A stretch of 64,000 bases of DNA from Symmetrospora coprosmae (GCA_008802785.1 VUYT01000046.1:28593-92592), one strand, 5' to 3'; counted from the first letter of the stretch, positions 47,651 to 63,966 are shown. The notes: generated by a model not told the origin, from the sequence alone. Program-made: numbers and translations.

Positions 47651-50600
47651 ATGTCCCACGCGGGCGGGGGTGCTGGCGAGGGCATCGCCCTGTCGACGAG
47701 TCCCGAGCTCAGGGGCAACGTCAACGGCAGTGGCAGCCCAGGCGAAGGCGAAGGCGCGACTCCAGCAAGGCCTGCCATGATGCTCGTCTCAAGTGCGCAC
47801 ATCGACGACTCGACCGAGGCGGAGGCGGAGGTAGAGGAGCCATCTCCAGCTCTGTCGCGGCGCAGCCATGATGAAGGGGCAGCGCCGCGTGAATTGCTTC
47901 ACCAACGTGGACAGCACCCTGCCGACATTGTCATGGACGCTCCAGCTGCAGATGTACACTCTGCGCATGCACACCGATACAACCCTTCGTACGCGGCGCA
48001 GACAGCGCGCACGCGCCAGCCAGAGAACAGCCAGGGCAGCGGGAGCACGACGGGCGCAACCGAAGGCGGTAGTGGGTTGCAGCGCACCGACCCGCGCGAC
48101 GGCAATGCACTCGATGCCGCAGACGACCAGCTCGTCTCGTCAGGACGTCCGCAGCACGCCCGCATCCCCACCTACACGCGCAGCTGGGCAGACAGCCCCG
48201 TCTCGACGCCGGCAAGCGACGAGATCAGGCCGCTCTCAATGACGCCCAACCGCGAGCGCAGCGAGAGTGAGAGTCTCGGCGGCATGAATGGCGCACGAAG
48301 CGCCTACAACTTCAACGATGACTCGCTCGACTCACCCGTCTCGGCCGTCAGCGGTCCCGAGGCGCGGTACCGCAATTCGCCGCTGAGCCGCGATCTGCCC
48401 TTGCACGACCAGGCTACAGGGACGCCCGTAGCAACAGCTGTGAATGCGTCAGATCGTCCCGCCGACGAGAACATCCCGTCTGGCACTGAACCCTGTCAAG
48501 ATGGCGATGTCCTCGCAGAAACATCTTCAACTCGCATGAAGCCTGCGCCTATCGTCGAGCTCGCCAGCAATGAGACCAAGAACACTGCAGCGACGCATCG
48601 TCAGTTGTCTTCAGCGGTGCGCGAGCAGGAGGCACAGGCCAGCCTCACAGGCAGCGCACCCTTTTCAATACCGGTAGAGCGCACCGACAGCGTAGAGTCT
48701 TCCAGCAGTAACGCTGCGTACCATCTCGCACGGAGCGGGTCAATGGCTTCAACCAGCGGTGGTACAGGCACAGGCTCTCCGGCTACGCGACGGGACTCTT
48801 CTGGCTTTTCATCGCCGCCCACGAAGACAGGCAGTCCCCAAGTCCCGCACGGCGAGGCAGACCCGACCAGCTTGGACGGACCGCGCAGAGGCAGCGCAGC
48901 GTTGGGCTCTGCCGGCAAGCCATCTGCTGCTGTGCTGCAAGCTCAACGTGCGCAGCTGCAGAGCGTATCCTATTCGCAGTACGGGCGGCGGGAGGCCTCG
49001 AACCTGACGTCCAGCACGAGCACAAGCAGAGCTGCAGACGGCGGTGGTCGAGCGGCCGCGGGGACGTCGTATTCGTCTACCTCGATGGTCGGCGGGCACG
49101 GCCATGGCGGGCAGTCGCAAGAAGGATACGCCTCGCACGACCGGCGGTTCAGCACAGACTCGAACGCGGCAACGCACCATCACAAGGGGTCGTCTCTTGC
49201 GCATGCGCATGAGACCGCTGGAGCGGCCGATACCGCTGCACGCGGCGCAGAACCCGCGCAGCCACGGACACCTGCAAAGGACAGGAGCCTGCAAGCACAG
49301 CAGCGCTCGCACTCGTACAGCAGGGAAGAGCCGTCATCGGGTACCAGAGGAAGAGATGGTTATGACGAAGGGTCCACCGGCAGAGACCGGGAAAGAGACA
49401 AGGAGAAGAGCCGGGCAGTCTCGTCCTCTTCTCGCAAGCAGCTGGGCGAGTGGACGCTAGGCAAGACGCTTGGAGCGGGGAGCATGGGCAAGGTCAAGCT
49501 TGGTGTCAGTAGCGTGACCGGAGGAAAGGTAAGTCTGGCCCGATGCTGAGCAGACTCTGCCCCAAGCTCACCGTCCACCGTCCTCTCCGTCCCTTCAGTT
49601 TGCCATCAAAATCATACCTCGCTTCACGTCGACAGCTGCTGCACATCAGCAGCATGCGGCTCAGATGGCTAGAGAGACTGAGCGAGAGCAGAGGTCTTAC
49701 GATGCGCACGGCGTCAACGGCACACCGTCCCGCCGGCCATCGACAATGTCCAACGGCGGCAGCAGGAACGGAGCCGATGACCCTTCCTCTCCCAACCCGT
49801 CCAGCAAAGGGCGGGCAGATGGCCCATCCGAATCCTTCCTCGCCAAAGCATACGCGAAGGACCTCAGCAAGGAAGTCCGTATCATTCGCGAAGCTTCGAT
49901 TGTCCTCCTGCTCCATCACCCTTATGTCGCCGGCATGAAGAACATGCTCGTCTACCCAAACCACTACTACATGGTCTTTGAGTACGTGAACGGAGGGCAG
50001 CTCCTCGACTACATCATCTCGCACGGGCGTTTGAGGGAGCGTGCAGCGCGGAAGTTTGCGCGGCAGATCTGCTCTGCTCTCGAGTACTGTCACGCCAACA
50101 GTATCATTCACCGAGGTGCGTTGATCCGTGTCTGCCCCTAAGCGGATCTGGCGTGTCAAGCTGATACCGACTGGTTGTCTCCCTTGTAGACCTGAAAATC
50201 GAGAACATTCTCATCAGTAAAACTGGAAACATCAAGATTATCGACTTCGGCCTGTCGAATCTGTACTCGCCCCATTCTCACCTTTCCACCTTCTGCGGGT
50301 CGCTGTATTTTGCTGCGCCAGAGCTGCTGAACGCCAAAGTCTACACTGGGCCCGAAGTCGACGTGTGGAGCTTTGGCATCGTTCTCTACGTGTTGGTCTG
50401 TGGCAAAGTGCCATTCGACGATCAGTCCATGCCGGCCTTGCACGCGAAGATCAAACGCGGACAGGTCGAGTACCCAGCATGGCTGAGTGCAGGTGAGGAT
50501 CAAATGGCGGACAACTTCAGCGAGTCGAGAGCTGATTGATCGGCGTACATTCACCACCGCAACCAGAATGCAAGCACTTGCTCTCTCGCATGCTAGTCAC

Positions 50601-53367
50601 CAACCCTGCCAACCGAGCTACGCTCGCTGAAGCAGCTGCCCACCCGTGGATGACCAAGGGATACGATGGTCCGCCCGACTCGCATCTTTCACCTCGCGAG
50701 CCCGTACGCTTCGGCGAACTGGACCAGGAAGTCATCCAGGGCATGACTGGCTTTGAGTTTGGAACGGCCGAGGAGATCGAGAATAAGCTGGGAGACATCC
50801 TCACAACCGACGGCTATCTAAACGCGCTGGCTGCATGGGACGAAAAGCAGGGCAGGTCAGGAGCTGGCGGACTTTCAGGGTTTGGTCGACTTGGGTCTCG
50901 CACTCCTACGGACTCGCTGAGCGGTGGCGTCTCAAGCGGCAAGAGCAAGTCATCGAGCAAGCGGTTCTCAGGATTAGGCTTCTACGGCAAAAAGATATCT
51001 GCGGTCCTGTCAGGGCGCAGTGACGACAATGCACAAGACGGCCATGGCACTAACCCCAATGGTGCCGGCCGTCAGAGTCCAGCGTTGCAGGCTATCGGCG
51101 CCGGCGGTGTCAAGGTCGATCTTAGCGATCCCACCCGTGGGTACCATCCCCTCCTTTCGATCTACTACCTCGTGCGCGAGAAGATGGAGCGCGACCGCCT
51201 CTACGGACCTGGTGTCTTTGCCAGCTCGACGCTCAGCCTGAGCGGTCCGCTTCAACAGAGCCAGGCCAATACTGCAGCTGCGAACGCCGCTGCTCAGGCC
51301 AAGAGCGCAGCAGCAGCACCTCGCATGGCTGCTTCTCCATCAATGAGTCTCGCAGCGCCACCGGCGGCAGCCACTGCTGGACGCGTGCTACAGCCTCCGG
51401 CACCACCCGCTCTTGCGGCTGGAAGGAGCAAGGTTGGCAGGCCGGGCAATAACGACGAGAGCACCCCTCTTTCACAGATCGCTCGTCCGCCTACTCTCGC
51501 TGCTGGCGAGGAGAGCAAGACTTACATGGTGCGCAGCGCGTCGCAGCAGGTCCCGAGCACCGGCCGGCCGGCCAACGCCATGGCACAGCACCGACGCACG
51601 CCCACCACCCCGATTTCAGCCCCGACTTCTCCCGCTGCTATGCAGGGCGGCTTTAGGCGGACAGCGGCTCCGGACCCGGCGCCTGCCATCGCTGAGCTGG
51701 CTGCAGAAAGTACAGGCGACCAGACTGTCTCCTCCACACCTGCGTCGCAGGCGCAGGCTCGCCCCAATCACGCTTCCAGCCCGCCTTCGCATCGGCATTC
51801 GATGCACGTATCGCCGTCCGCCTCTCCGCCTTTCTCGGACGCCGTACCTGTCACCATTACTGCTGCTTCACCGACCGACGACACTCCAGCGTCATATACC
51901 GCACCAATGTCTCCATCTGGACACACGAGCAGTGGATTCGTCAGACGATTCGGCAGCATACTTGGCAGGGGCGGGCAAAGCGACGACGGCAAGAAGCACA
52001 GCCGCAACCGCAATTCGATGAGTGTGATCCAGACGACACCTACAAAGGAAAGACCGTCAACTGCCGGGACTCTTACTCGCATGCAAGAAGACACCCAGGA
52101 CCCCGAAGTCGCTCTCACAGCTTCGCCGCAATCAAGCGGTGCTGCCAAGGGCGTGACTAGGTCCAGCACTACCGGAGCCGAGTTATCCCCTGCAAACCGG
52201 TCGCACGCAAGGGGTGTCTCCATTGACACTGCATCGCCTACCGCTGCTGCACGCGTCGCAGATGCTGGAACCACTCCCAGCAACGCATACGAAGGCGGCC
52301 CGCCCCTGGCTGATCGACGGCGACAGACCAGCATGAGTGTTGCTCATCGACGACCGAAGACTACCGGGTCAGTCGCGCCAGATGCGCCTCTGCAGGAGGT
52401 GAACGAGAATGTGCCTCCCGTCGAGTTCTACCATCAGGAGCCCATTGATCCGAATGTAGCGTCGGACCTGAAGCCTGTCTACCTGAAGGTACGTCTGGAC
52501 CAAAGCTAGGCTTCATCTGCGAGCCCGGACTAACAGCTACCATACGCCTTTGACCGCTACAGGGGCTGTTCTCGGTTGCGACCACTTCAACAAAGTCTCC
52601 TGCTGTCATCCGAGAGTCCATCACGGCAGTGCTCGAGCGTATTGGCGTCAACCACCGCTCCATTAAAGCTGGCTTTGAGTGTGTACACTCTCCGAGCATC
52701 GACCTGAACTCTGTGGCTTTCTCACCTCGACCGGATCAGATGGCGCAGTACGATCGGCGGCCCTCCTCATCGGCTGGCCAGCCAAACGCAGCTGGTCTCT
52801 CCTCATCTCCCGAGTCGCCAACCCTCGATAGGCGGCGATCAATCCGCCGAACGAAAATGGGGCTGCCCCGCTCGCCTTTCAGCAAAGATCGCGACCTGGA
52901 TAAGGACGCAGGCGCAGGGGCTTCTCAGGCTTCTTTTGGACAGACGAGGAATGGCGGCACGAACGCTACGGGAGCGTCGTCATCGTCTTTCACGGTGCTC
53001 AGCAATGCAAATGCGACTGCTAACGGTGTTGCTGGACAGCCCAGCGCGGCCGACGGCAATGCTGCGGCCGGGGAGACCTCCTTCGCCACCAAGTACGCCA
53101 ACAACCAGATGATAGGAGATTCGGCGCCAGCGCCAGGTGATGCACAGGACATGATCGTCCGCTTCGAAATCTTCATCATTAAGGTACCCTGGCTACCGGG
53201 CCTACACGGTATCCAGTTCAGACGCATCACTGGTAGCGCCTGGCAGTACAGTCAACTGGGTGGGTGCGGACCGAGAATAATTACGTGCCCTTGTAGCTGC
53301 TGACTGGATGCCCTGTTTCGACTTCCTCTACGCAGCCCGGACCATCCTTAGCGAACTCAAGCTTTGA
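47651..53367 (+). CDS. KIN1: KIN1/MARK-type serine/threonine kinase with KA1 domain
   Basis: Homologue of yeast KIN1/KIN2 and animal MARK/PAR-1 kinases, which act at the plasma membrane in polarity and exocytosis. Exons 47651-49528, 49599-50115, 50190-50492, 50567-52488, 52563-53259 and 53336-53367 give about 1782 residues. About 600 disordered residues precede the kinase domain. Kinase motifs: glycine loop LGAGSMGKV, Lys in FAIKI (about 630), HRDLKIEN (about 797), DFGLSN (about 817), T-loop [13 protein letters not shown] and WSFGIVLY. An insert of about 70 residues lies between the ATP-binding Lys and helix C. A long Ser/Pro/Ala-rich linker follows, then the C-terminal KA1 region: [42 protein letters not shown] and, from a 32-nt last exon, [10 protein letters not shown]. 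No catalytic residue is missing. Confidence 0.94.
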
Positions 53368-54146
53368 TGCGTTTGTCTGTCGCAAACACTCCGTCATGCT
53401 TCTTCTCTTCCTCCGTAGCAGCTTAACCCTGACTCTCGCTTGACTAGCAGCGCTAGTCACTTGATCGATGCATTCTGTAGTAGCAGACAGATACTAAACG
53501 TTTAATTGATGACGAGTTGTGTCTGGAGCAACGCGATTCCATCGAGAATGATAATTCGCTGCATTCTTTCAGACCAGAACAACACGGAGATGAGAGCAGG
53601 GAGGGAAAGGAGGTAAAGGAAGGAGGCATCGGGCCCGCTACAAGAGAGGTGAAGAAGGGAGGGCTGGGCGTAGCTGCCAGAAGATGACTATGCAACGAGA
53701 CCGAGACGTTGTTGGTGACAACGACAAGCGACAGACGCGCACACACTCTTCGTACAAGGTGTAATAACGGCGTGGCAGCGGTCTGTCCTGGCTGATCTGG
53801 ATGCGGTAATCGAAGGAACGGAAAGCGCGGGCGCGTCTATGGTACTGCGTGTAACAAGAGAGCAAGGACGAGGAAAAGGGAGTATGAAAGAGATGTCGGA
53901 AGTGATGGCAACAGGATTATTCAGCGGTTGAAGTGGCGAAAGGTGCTCTGATGAGCGAGTCCGTCGACCTTTTGGTGTTGTGGCGGAAATATGTAGGATA
54001 TGATACACATTGGTGCTCTTGTGGTGCTCTTGAGCGCCCATGATGCGGTCTCGTTGGCGGTGCGAGGCCAATCCGGTGCCGGATACCCGTGGAAGGCTAC
54101 AGTTGTTGGGAAGCGCGATGAGTAGAGAGGAGAGGCGGATGACTTC
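53368..54146. other. Convergent 3' region between KIN1 and SFP1-like gene
   Basis: About 780 bp between two converging stop codons, more A-rich than the coding parts. It must hold both 3' untranslated regions and poly(A) sites. No gene was recognised. Confidence 0.4.
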
Positions 54147-57100
54147 CTACTGATCCCATGATGCGTCGAATTCCTCGATCTCGCGCTGATGCTGCTGCGC
54201 CATCTGCTGTGCTTCTCGCTCTTTCTGCGAAATACGCACAGCGGGGTTCATCGGGCTTGCGTTCCTGCTGACCGCGTTGGGTGTATTCATGCCGGGGGTA
54301 GCAGGTCGGCTAGCTCGTGCTGCGGCGGAGTTACCGTGCGGGACCGGGTTGCCAGGGAGATTGTTGATGCCGGGCATGACGTTGCCCGAAACGGCCGCAT
54401 TCGAGATGGCCGCGAGCAGCGCCTCGGCCGTGCTCTGGTTCATGACGACCGTCGAGGCTGGGTTCGAGGAGAACTCGGTACTGTAGGCGCCATTGTGCTT
54501 CATGTTGCTTCGCTTGTGGCCGGGCGGGTACGCCGGGGGTGGATGCGTGCCATTCGACAGCATCTGCAATCCAATCTGTCCATGCGCACCGGAGTGCTGG
54601 TAGTGGTACCGCAGACCGTTCATGCTACGTGCGAGAACAGTCAGCTTCATAGCGTACAGGGTCCCAGCTGAAACCAAACCTACTTCTTGTACTTCTTGCC
54701 GCAGGCGGGCCCAACGTAGCATCCGAACGGCTTGTCCTCCTCCTTGACTTCCTCCTCGCCCTCTTTGCCAACTGCGTTGGAGTTACAATGGCCGTGCAAA
54801 CGATGGTACTTCAAACCATTCTGCTGCTTGTACGCCTTGTCGCAACCTGGGATGGGGCACTTGAACGGCTTGGCATTGTTCGGCACCCAGATGCGGCCCG
54901 TGGGAGTCGAGGCGTCAGGGAAGGCGGCGCTGGCGGCGGCCGCCTGGATGGCCGCGAGTGTGGCAGCACTGGCTGTAGCCTGCGAGTTGGGCGAGGTGGA
55001 GTCTGTCACGACCGGAACGGCAATGTTCGCGGCAGCGTCGGCGCCGCTGGCCTGACCGGAGCCGTTGCTGCCGGATGAACCGGACGACGTCGAGGCTTGC
55101 CCGACAGGGATGTTACCACCGCTCGGGCCGCTGAGGAGCGAGAGAGGCAAGAACATGGCGGCGGCGGCATTGTCCGCATTGGAGTCGTATGCGTTGCCCG
55201 CCTGTTGCTGCGCTTTCTTCTTATTCGAGCCGCCGCCAGCGCTTTTCTTGGGCGGCTTGCTTGGCATGCCCGCAGAGAGATTGGGCGTGCTGCTCATGCG
55301 CTTCTTCTTGTTGTCGGGCTCTGGCATGGATGCCGTAGGTGTCGAGCTGAGCGCCGACATGTTGTACGGCTGCATGGGCTGGTGCGAGTAGAATGCGGAA
55401 AAGTTCTTTGCCGCGTTGGGTTGTGCACCATCGCTGCCGCTGCTTCCGCTACCCCCAATCTGTTGCTGCAGCTGGAGCTGCTGGCTGTACTGCTCGACAT
55501 CGATATCCTCGTCCATGCCCGACTCATTGGTTGTGAACGATCGTCCACCATTGCCATAGCCAAGGAAGGCCTGCAGGTCATCGTCGTCGTCATCATCATC
55601 CTCCTCACCGTCTGCCCCCTCTTCGTCCGTAGTCATGTCTTCGGGGCTGGCTCGATTCAAGGGGTAGAGGAGGGAGGGTGGAAGGCAGCCGGTGCCAGTG
55701 CCAAGAACGGATTCCTCGTTGCCGTATGCGTCGTACTCGGACGCAGGAGTGCCCGGGACAGAAGAGTCCGGAGTGCTCAGACCCGACGTCGAGCGGGCGT
55801 GAGTCATGCCACGGAACGTATTCATGTCGAGGCCGGAGAAGGAGAGTCTGCTATTTGTCTTTGTGAGCTGAGCAGGGGCGATGCCGGTGCCTGTGCTCGA
55901 GGTGGTGGCAGGGGCTCCGATGGCCGCGTTGTATGAGCGCTTCTTCGAGGAAGTCGATCCCTGTGTGGACACAGATGCCAGCGAGTCGACAGACTGTTGG
56001 CGCATCTTGCGCGAAAAGGGGAGATGCGTGGCCGTTGAGGCTCCGTCATCCGTGTCGGAAGTCAAGCTGACGGCGTCATCGGCCGCGCCCGATGGAGGTG
56101 AGCGACTCGACCTGCTGTGGATTGAGGGCGCTTGCCGGCGGCTGAAGTTGGGGAAGGTAGATGCGGAGGTGGACGAGGGGAGATTGCTAGCCGCGTTGTT
56201 GGCATTCGAGAATGTGCGGCGCTTGGAGCCGAGCTCGTACAGCGAACCGCTTGAGCCATTGCCGGCGGTGATGTGATGGTCCGAGGCGGACGACATGGCA
56301 GGCGAGGGCGGGGCGGAGAGCATAGGTCCGCTCCCTGCGGTCGACATGCCTGCAGCAATGCCTGCAGTCTGCTGACCAGGCGGCGCCAGCGCAGCGAGAT
56401 TCGTGCCGCTTGCGAGGCTATTTGCAGTCAGATTGGCCGACCCTCCTGCAAGAAGAGCCATTGTGGCTGCGTCGGCAGTGTGCTCCTCGTCAAAGTCGTC
56501 GAACTGAGGCATGTCGTGGTGCCCCTCGTCCTCGTTGTCCTCCTCCATCATGTCTTCGTTGCTCATCTGCCTCTCTGCTCCTTCGGCAATGGCTGACGAA
56601 AGCTTGGGTTCGTCCTGCTTGCTGCCTCTCCTGGAGCCGGCGATAACGCTGCCTCCACTGCCGCCACTGCTTGGTGAGGTGGCGGACGAGGCCGAGGTGC
56701 CAATGCCTGCGCTCGAGAGGACTGGCGATGTATGTGTCGAGGAGGCTGCGCTCGAGATGGAACCATCTGCACCGTTCGCGGCCATGCGTGCGGCTGCCGC
56801 GGCCGCCGCTGCAACGCTGCTGCCCTCTGGGATTGAGGTGGGGTTGCCAGTGACCTGTCCGCCGGGCAGGACGTGGCATTCTTCGAAGTGCTCTAGCAGG
56901 TGATGCTGGAATGTGTGCGGGAAACGAGTCAGCTTCCACGCTAGGCAGATGGCATCACGAGGGAGAGGACTCACCAAGTCATCAAGATCTAGTCCACAGC
57001 AGTTGAAGCCGCTGCAGAAGCGCTCCTCTACTTTTGGGACGCGATGCGTGTAGTCGCTTCCATCGTTGCTCGCCACGCTCGACGACAGGAACTGGAGCTG

Positions 57101-57677
57101 GGAGAATGATGTCGGAGTAGGGTGGTCGAATGCGTGGCTGTGCGTGTGCGTGTCGATTGAGGCAGACAGAGGTATGGGATGGACTGTCAGCGTCATTCTC
57201 CTTGACCATCAAGCTCTCTCCATCTGAGCATATCAAGAGAAGCGGGACGGGATGGACCGTGGGGACTGCATGGGCATCTCGTCGATGTCGTTCATGCGTG
57301 TCCCTTCCACGGCATGGCCTGCTTTCTAATGCGAGGTTATGCCGGGCGGCGGATCCTATATCTTGCTCAGCGCCTCCCCTGGCCCGCCGCCGCCGCCTGA
57401 GAACCCGGGGTGGCCAAGGGGGGGGCGGACCAGAGACAGGCCAGCCCGACCCGCAAGGACGCATGACGCAGCAACGCCCCGAACGAGGAAGGAAGGCAAG
57501 TGGAGCATCGTACACATGAACAGACCAAGGCTGCACTCACTCGATGAAGGATGAAGTCAGGCTGGACGGCGTCCCCGCCGAGGTGCCGAGCTGCTGCTGG
57601 TAATTTGGGTGGTTCTGGGAGAGCGAGGATGCCCTGTACTGGCGCTGCTTCTGGAGGATGGCCACGGGGGACTGCAT
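54147..57677 (-). CDS. SFP1-like C2H2 zinc-finger transcription factor
   Basis: Nuclear factor resembling yeast Sfp1, which links nutrient/TOR signals to ribosome biogenesis genes. Exons on the minus strand: 57677-57541, 57137-56975, 56905-54684 and 54624-54147, total 999 residues. The first zinc finger is KPFKCPIPGCDKAYKQQNG with LKYHRLHGH. The second is GCYVGPACGKKYKN, whose second half MNGLRYHYQHSGAHG comes from the last exon (59-nt intron). An N-terminal block CSGFNCCGLDLDDLHHLLEHFEECHV is spliced together and could be another zinc-binding unit. Acidic and Ser-rich stretches lie between. ATG 57677 starts an open stretch (MQSPVAILQKQRQYRASSL) that runs straight into a GTGAGT donor and joins in phase at 57137, so I prefer it to ATG 57196. 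Confidence 0.85.
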
Positions 57678-60299
57678 GGCGGACAGCGAGCAGAGTGTGT
57701 GTATAGACTGTTGTCCTCTCTGCGTACTCCGCGCTGCTGTCGCTGCTCCTCCGCTTTTGTGCTATGCTGATCCTCCTGCGTGTGGCTGCGCTGGATCGCT
57801 GCTGACGGTGATTCGCTCTCGGGCCCCCTTGCCCTTTAGGGGGGAGGGATGGGACGAGGGACGATGGCCCGGCGAGAGGGTGGAAGCTGTGTTGTACGCT
57901 CTCCAAGGGGAGGACCACAGAGAGAAGTACAAGCAACACAGGGCGGTATATAATGAGGGCGAGAGAGGGATGGGTTGATAGAAGCGAGTAAGGGGGGGGA
58001 GCTCGCAGGAGGTGTGTCGGAAATCTGGGGGGTACGGTACGTACGGTAGCTCGCTCGGCTCGGGCACTTTCCCGCTGCGCGCCACCACTCTTCGGGGAAC
58101 GTGACTTGGTCAGCGTGAGTGAGTGGAGTCAAGCAGACAATCGTCTGGTCAAGCAGAGGAGAGCCGCACTGTTCGCGGCACTCACCAGCTCAGCGCTCAT
58201 CTCCGTCGACGCGCTGCGGCCGAGCGGAGTCCCCAGCCCCGACCAGGCGCAACGGGGATACGACGGACTGGTCGACGCTTCTCCGCTCCGACACACCCGC
58301 TGTAGCCGCCATCTCCGCGACGACCGGGCCCCTTGTGTGGATTATGGGCAAAGGCATGGACCGATATCCGCGTCTGTGCAGATGGAAGTGCTTTCTGACC
58401 CTTTGAAGCCCAGCGGGTTGCACGCTCCATTCAAGCTGGGTCCCGGGCTCTCTCGGAAGCCGCTTCCAAGCCCGCTAAGCTGGGACCCACTCCAAACGCC
58501 TGTACGCCAGTCAATGCCAGGCTTGTACGACCTCACAACCTGCACTTGTGCTTGTATTGGCCATGCGGACCCTCAGTCGGTGCGGGTGGCAAATCTCCGC
58601 AGGCGCGCGACCGGACTTGCGAGTCCGACGAACCTCATACTCGTTATGACGCGATTGCAACTGCAGGTTGATAATATGTAGGAGCCACCAGCAAAGGTTA
58701 CGGAGACAATTCCTACATCTCTGGGACCACTCGGTGTCAACGCGACATAGACGCGGCGTCTGGACCTCTGTGCCTGGCCGGACGCATGCGCGCCGGGGCG
58801 GAGACAGCCAAAAGACAGGTACATTGCTCCTGCAAAACACGGCTCGAGCAGTCCGGATACAGGTCTACTATACCACTTTTCCTCGTATCAGTACATGCAG
58901 CCGATCAATTGCAATGTGCCCTCCTTCCAGGTTCGGTCGTCCATCCGAGATGTTCCCGGTTGAAGCCGCTGCTTCCGAGCCGAGGGGCGTACCGGTCCTG
59001 TACCTGGGCCTGACTGAGACGAGCAAGGCTCCGGAGGCGCAGCCACAGACATGATGGCAGGCCCGTCGCACCTACATACTCACTCGTGCGCCCAGCAGCC
59101 GCAGCGACCCATGATACGCAGTCCGCTGTTGTGTTATTCGGTGGCCAAACCCCCGCATTGCGAAAAGGCTCCGGGCGGATCCGTCGGTCGTATATGTATC
59201 TAGGAGTGCTCAAGGGTAGTTGTGCGATGCACGTCATGTCGCGTGTTCATGCGCCTGTCCGTTTCAACACCGCTGGACGCCGGGCAGCCAGTACGGCGAT
59301 GTCAGACAATCAGAGGATGCGGATTGAAGATGGTACATTGCTGCGCAAATGGGCGTGGCGGCCGACGCCGCGACGCCGGTACAACAAACACGAGGTGAAT
59401 GATCTGCAGACAGCGGAAATGCCTATCCGTGTAGGCACAAGGATTAGATAGAGGCGCTCGAGGACGCTTGCATCCCTTCGCGCCTGGTGTAAGGCAGCGC
59501 AGGACAGCACACAGCAACGCCGTCCGGGACAGGCTCGTACTGGGTGGCACAGGAGTCGGAAGACGTGCAACCGGAAGACGTAGCGGGTAGCAGGTGCGGA
59601 ATGACATGGAAGAAGGGCGGGTGTGTAACGGGAGGGTGAGCGGAGGAGAGGCAGGTCGCAGATCGCAGACCGACAGAAGCGGGGCCCATGGCTTGACCGT
59701 CATCTGTGCCTGTGACGCTCAGCGAGTGGCCAAACTGCAGCGCCTGAACGTCAGTAGCTAAGTGGCATTCGACGGGAGTGGCACGCGGTCGCTACTAAGG
59801 TGGGACGCGCAGTGCGGCTCTTGACGATGTTGAAGGCATCCTCCTTGGCTCCTCGAAGGTGCTTATATGCCGCTATGACGAGCATGGCTGAGCTGTATGT
59901 CGGCGGCGTTCTCTGGGCTGGAGACTCGCGCCGGACGGAATTGGCATCCGTGTCATTTCCCTAGCTGTCCGTGAGTCCGTATGCAGTGATAGTAGTGCGC
60001 CTTGTCGCAGTGCCGTCGCGATGTCATGCGAGAATAACTCGTGCCTGGGTCGCTCTCGGCCGGTGGAAGCTGTAGAGGGCCTTCGCAGAGGAAAAGATAC
60101 CCGGAGACCGATGGCTGAGGACCGCTGTGGAAGTGAACCAGTCGTAGAGTCAACCCAGCTCCCCCTCATCAGGGTCCAGCATCAATATCTCGGAGTTCGC
60201 GCTCCTGAGCCCGCCCTGGCCATCGAGAGAGGGTCCTCCGGATCGACGCACTGCATTCCTCCTTGACCCAGCCGCTCGGGATGAGCGCGAGAGGCCGGA
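57678..60299. other. Gene-poor 2.6-kb spacer
   Basis: The longest stretch without a recognised gene. It lies between the 5' end of the SFP1-like gene and the 3' end of PAP1. Open frames up to about 190 codons occur (58106-58681) but have no domain, biased composition or convincing splice signals. A nested inverted repeat lies at 58438-58488. Its left part is presumably the SFP1 promoter. An unrecognised non-coding RNA gene is possible. Confidence 0.4.
58438..58488. repeat. Nested inverted repeat (potential stem-loop)
   Basis: GGGTCCC (58438-58444) pairs with GGGACCC (58482-58488), GGGC (58445-58448) with GCCC (58470-58473), and GGAAG (58455-58459) with CTTCC (58463-58467) around a 3-nt loop. 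The three stems nest in order, so the stretch could fold as one interrupted hairpin in RNA or DNA. Confidence 0.5.
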
Positions 60300-63196
<2,897 letters not shown>

Positions 63197-63354
63197 CTTG
63201 ACGGGACAGACGAGCGAGCACTCAGGCAGCTGACCGCAGCAGGGCACACGACAGGGCGAGCGATGCAACCACAGCTACTGAACAGGTGGAAAACAAGACG
63301 GCCTGGACGTGAGCTCCCGAACCTAGTTGCTGCCGAAGTCTGTTGAGAGGACGC

Positions 63355-63410
63355 GGGCGGGTGGGCGAAAGCGAGAGCCCAAGGGCGGGTGGGCGAAAGC
63401 GAGAGCCCAA
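63355..63410 (+). repeat. Perfect 28-bp tandem duplication
   Basis: Two adjacent identical 28-bp copies (63355-63382 and 63383-63410), each beginning GGGCGGGTGGGCGAAAGCG. They lie about 160-215 bp upstream of the PAP1 start codon, so they may alter promoter site number. Confidence 0.9.
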
Positions 63411-63966
63411 CACGGTGCCGCTGACCTTCCCTTTCCCTCTCGTCACGACTGTCCGGTGAGGGACGAATCGAAGTGCATACCACTTGATTGACCACTTGCT
63501 GCAGGATAGGAGCGCCTACGCAGGCATCTGTTCTTCCATGCCGGGGACTCACGCTGTCCTTGCAGGCCGCTTACTTCTGAGCAAGTCGTCAGGCCGCTTC
63601 TGAGCAAGTCGTCCGCGCCGATGCATGAGCTGCCAACTGGAAAGCTCCTTCTCGAGGCTATACGCAAGTCTCTGGGAGGTACCCGACGCCTGGCCATGCA
63701 TGTCCTCTGAAGACCGTGCCATCGGGAATGCCGCCCTCATCGAAAATGTCCCTCGCAAGATGATGCTTGACGCAAGATTTCGTCTCACGCACGCTCTCGC
63801 GATGGCGCCGCTGACGACGGTCACTCGTGGGGGTCCCCTCGTGGAAGTTGGGTGACAACAGCATGTCGCCGTCCGTAACTGATGCACGAGCGATGGAGTG
63901 ACACGATGTGTCTGGCTGTGAACAAGTCTACGTGCGCTGCGCCTTCTGCCAGCTCTCATCTCCTCC

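Noticed and set aside
58106-58681. 191-codon open frame in the gene-poor spacer
   Set aside because: No domain, no compositional bias and no splice pattern; open frames of this size arise by chance in GC-rich DNA.
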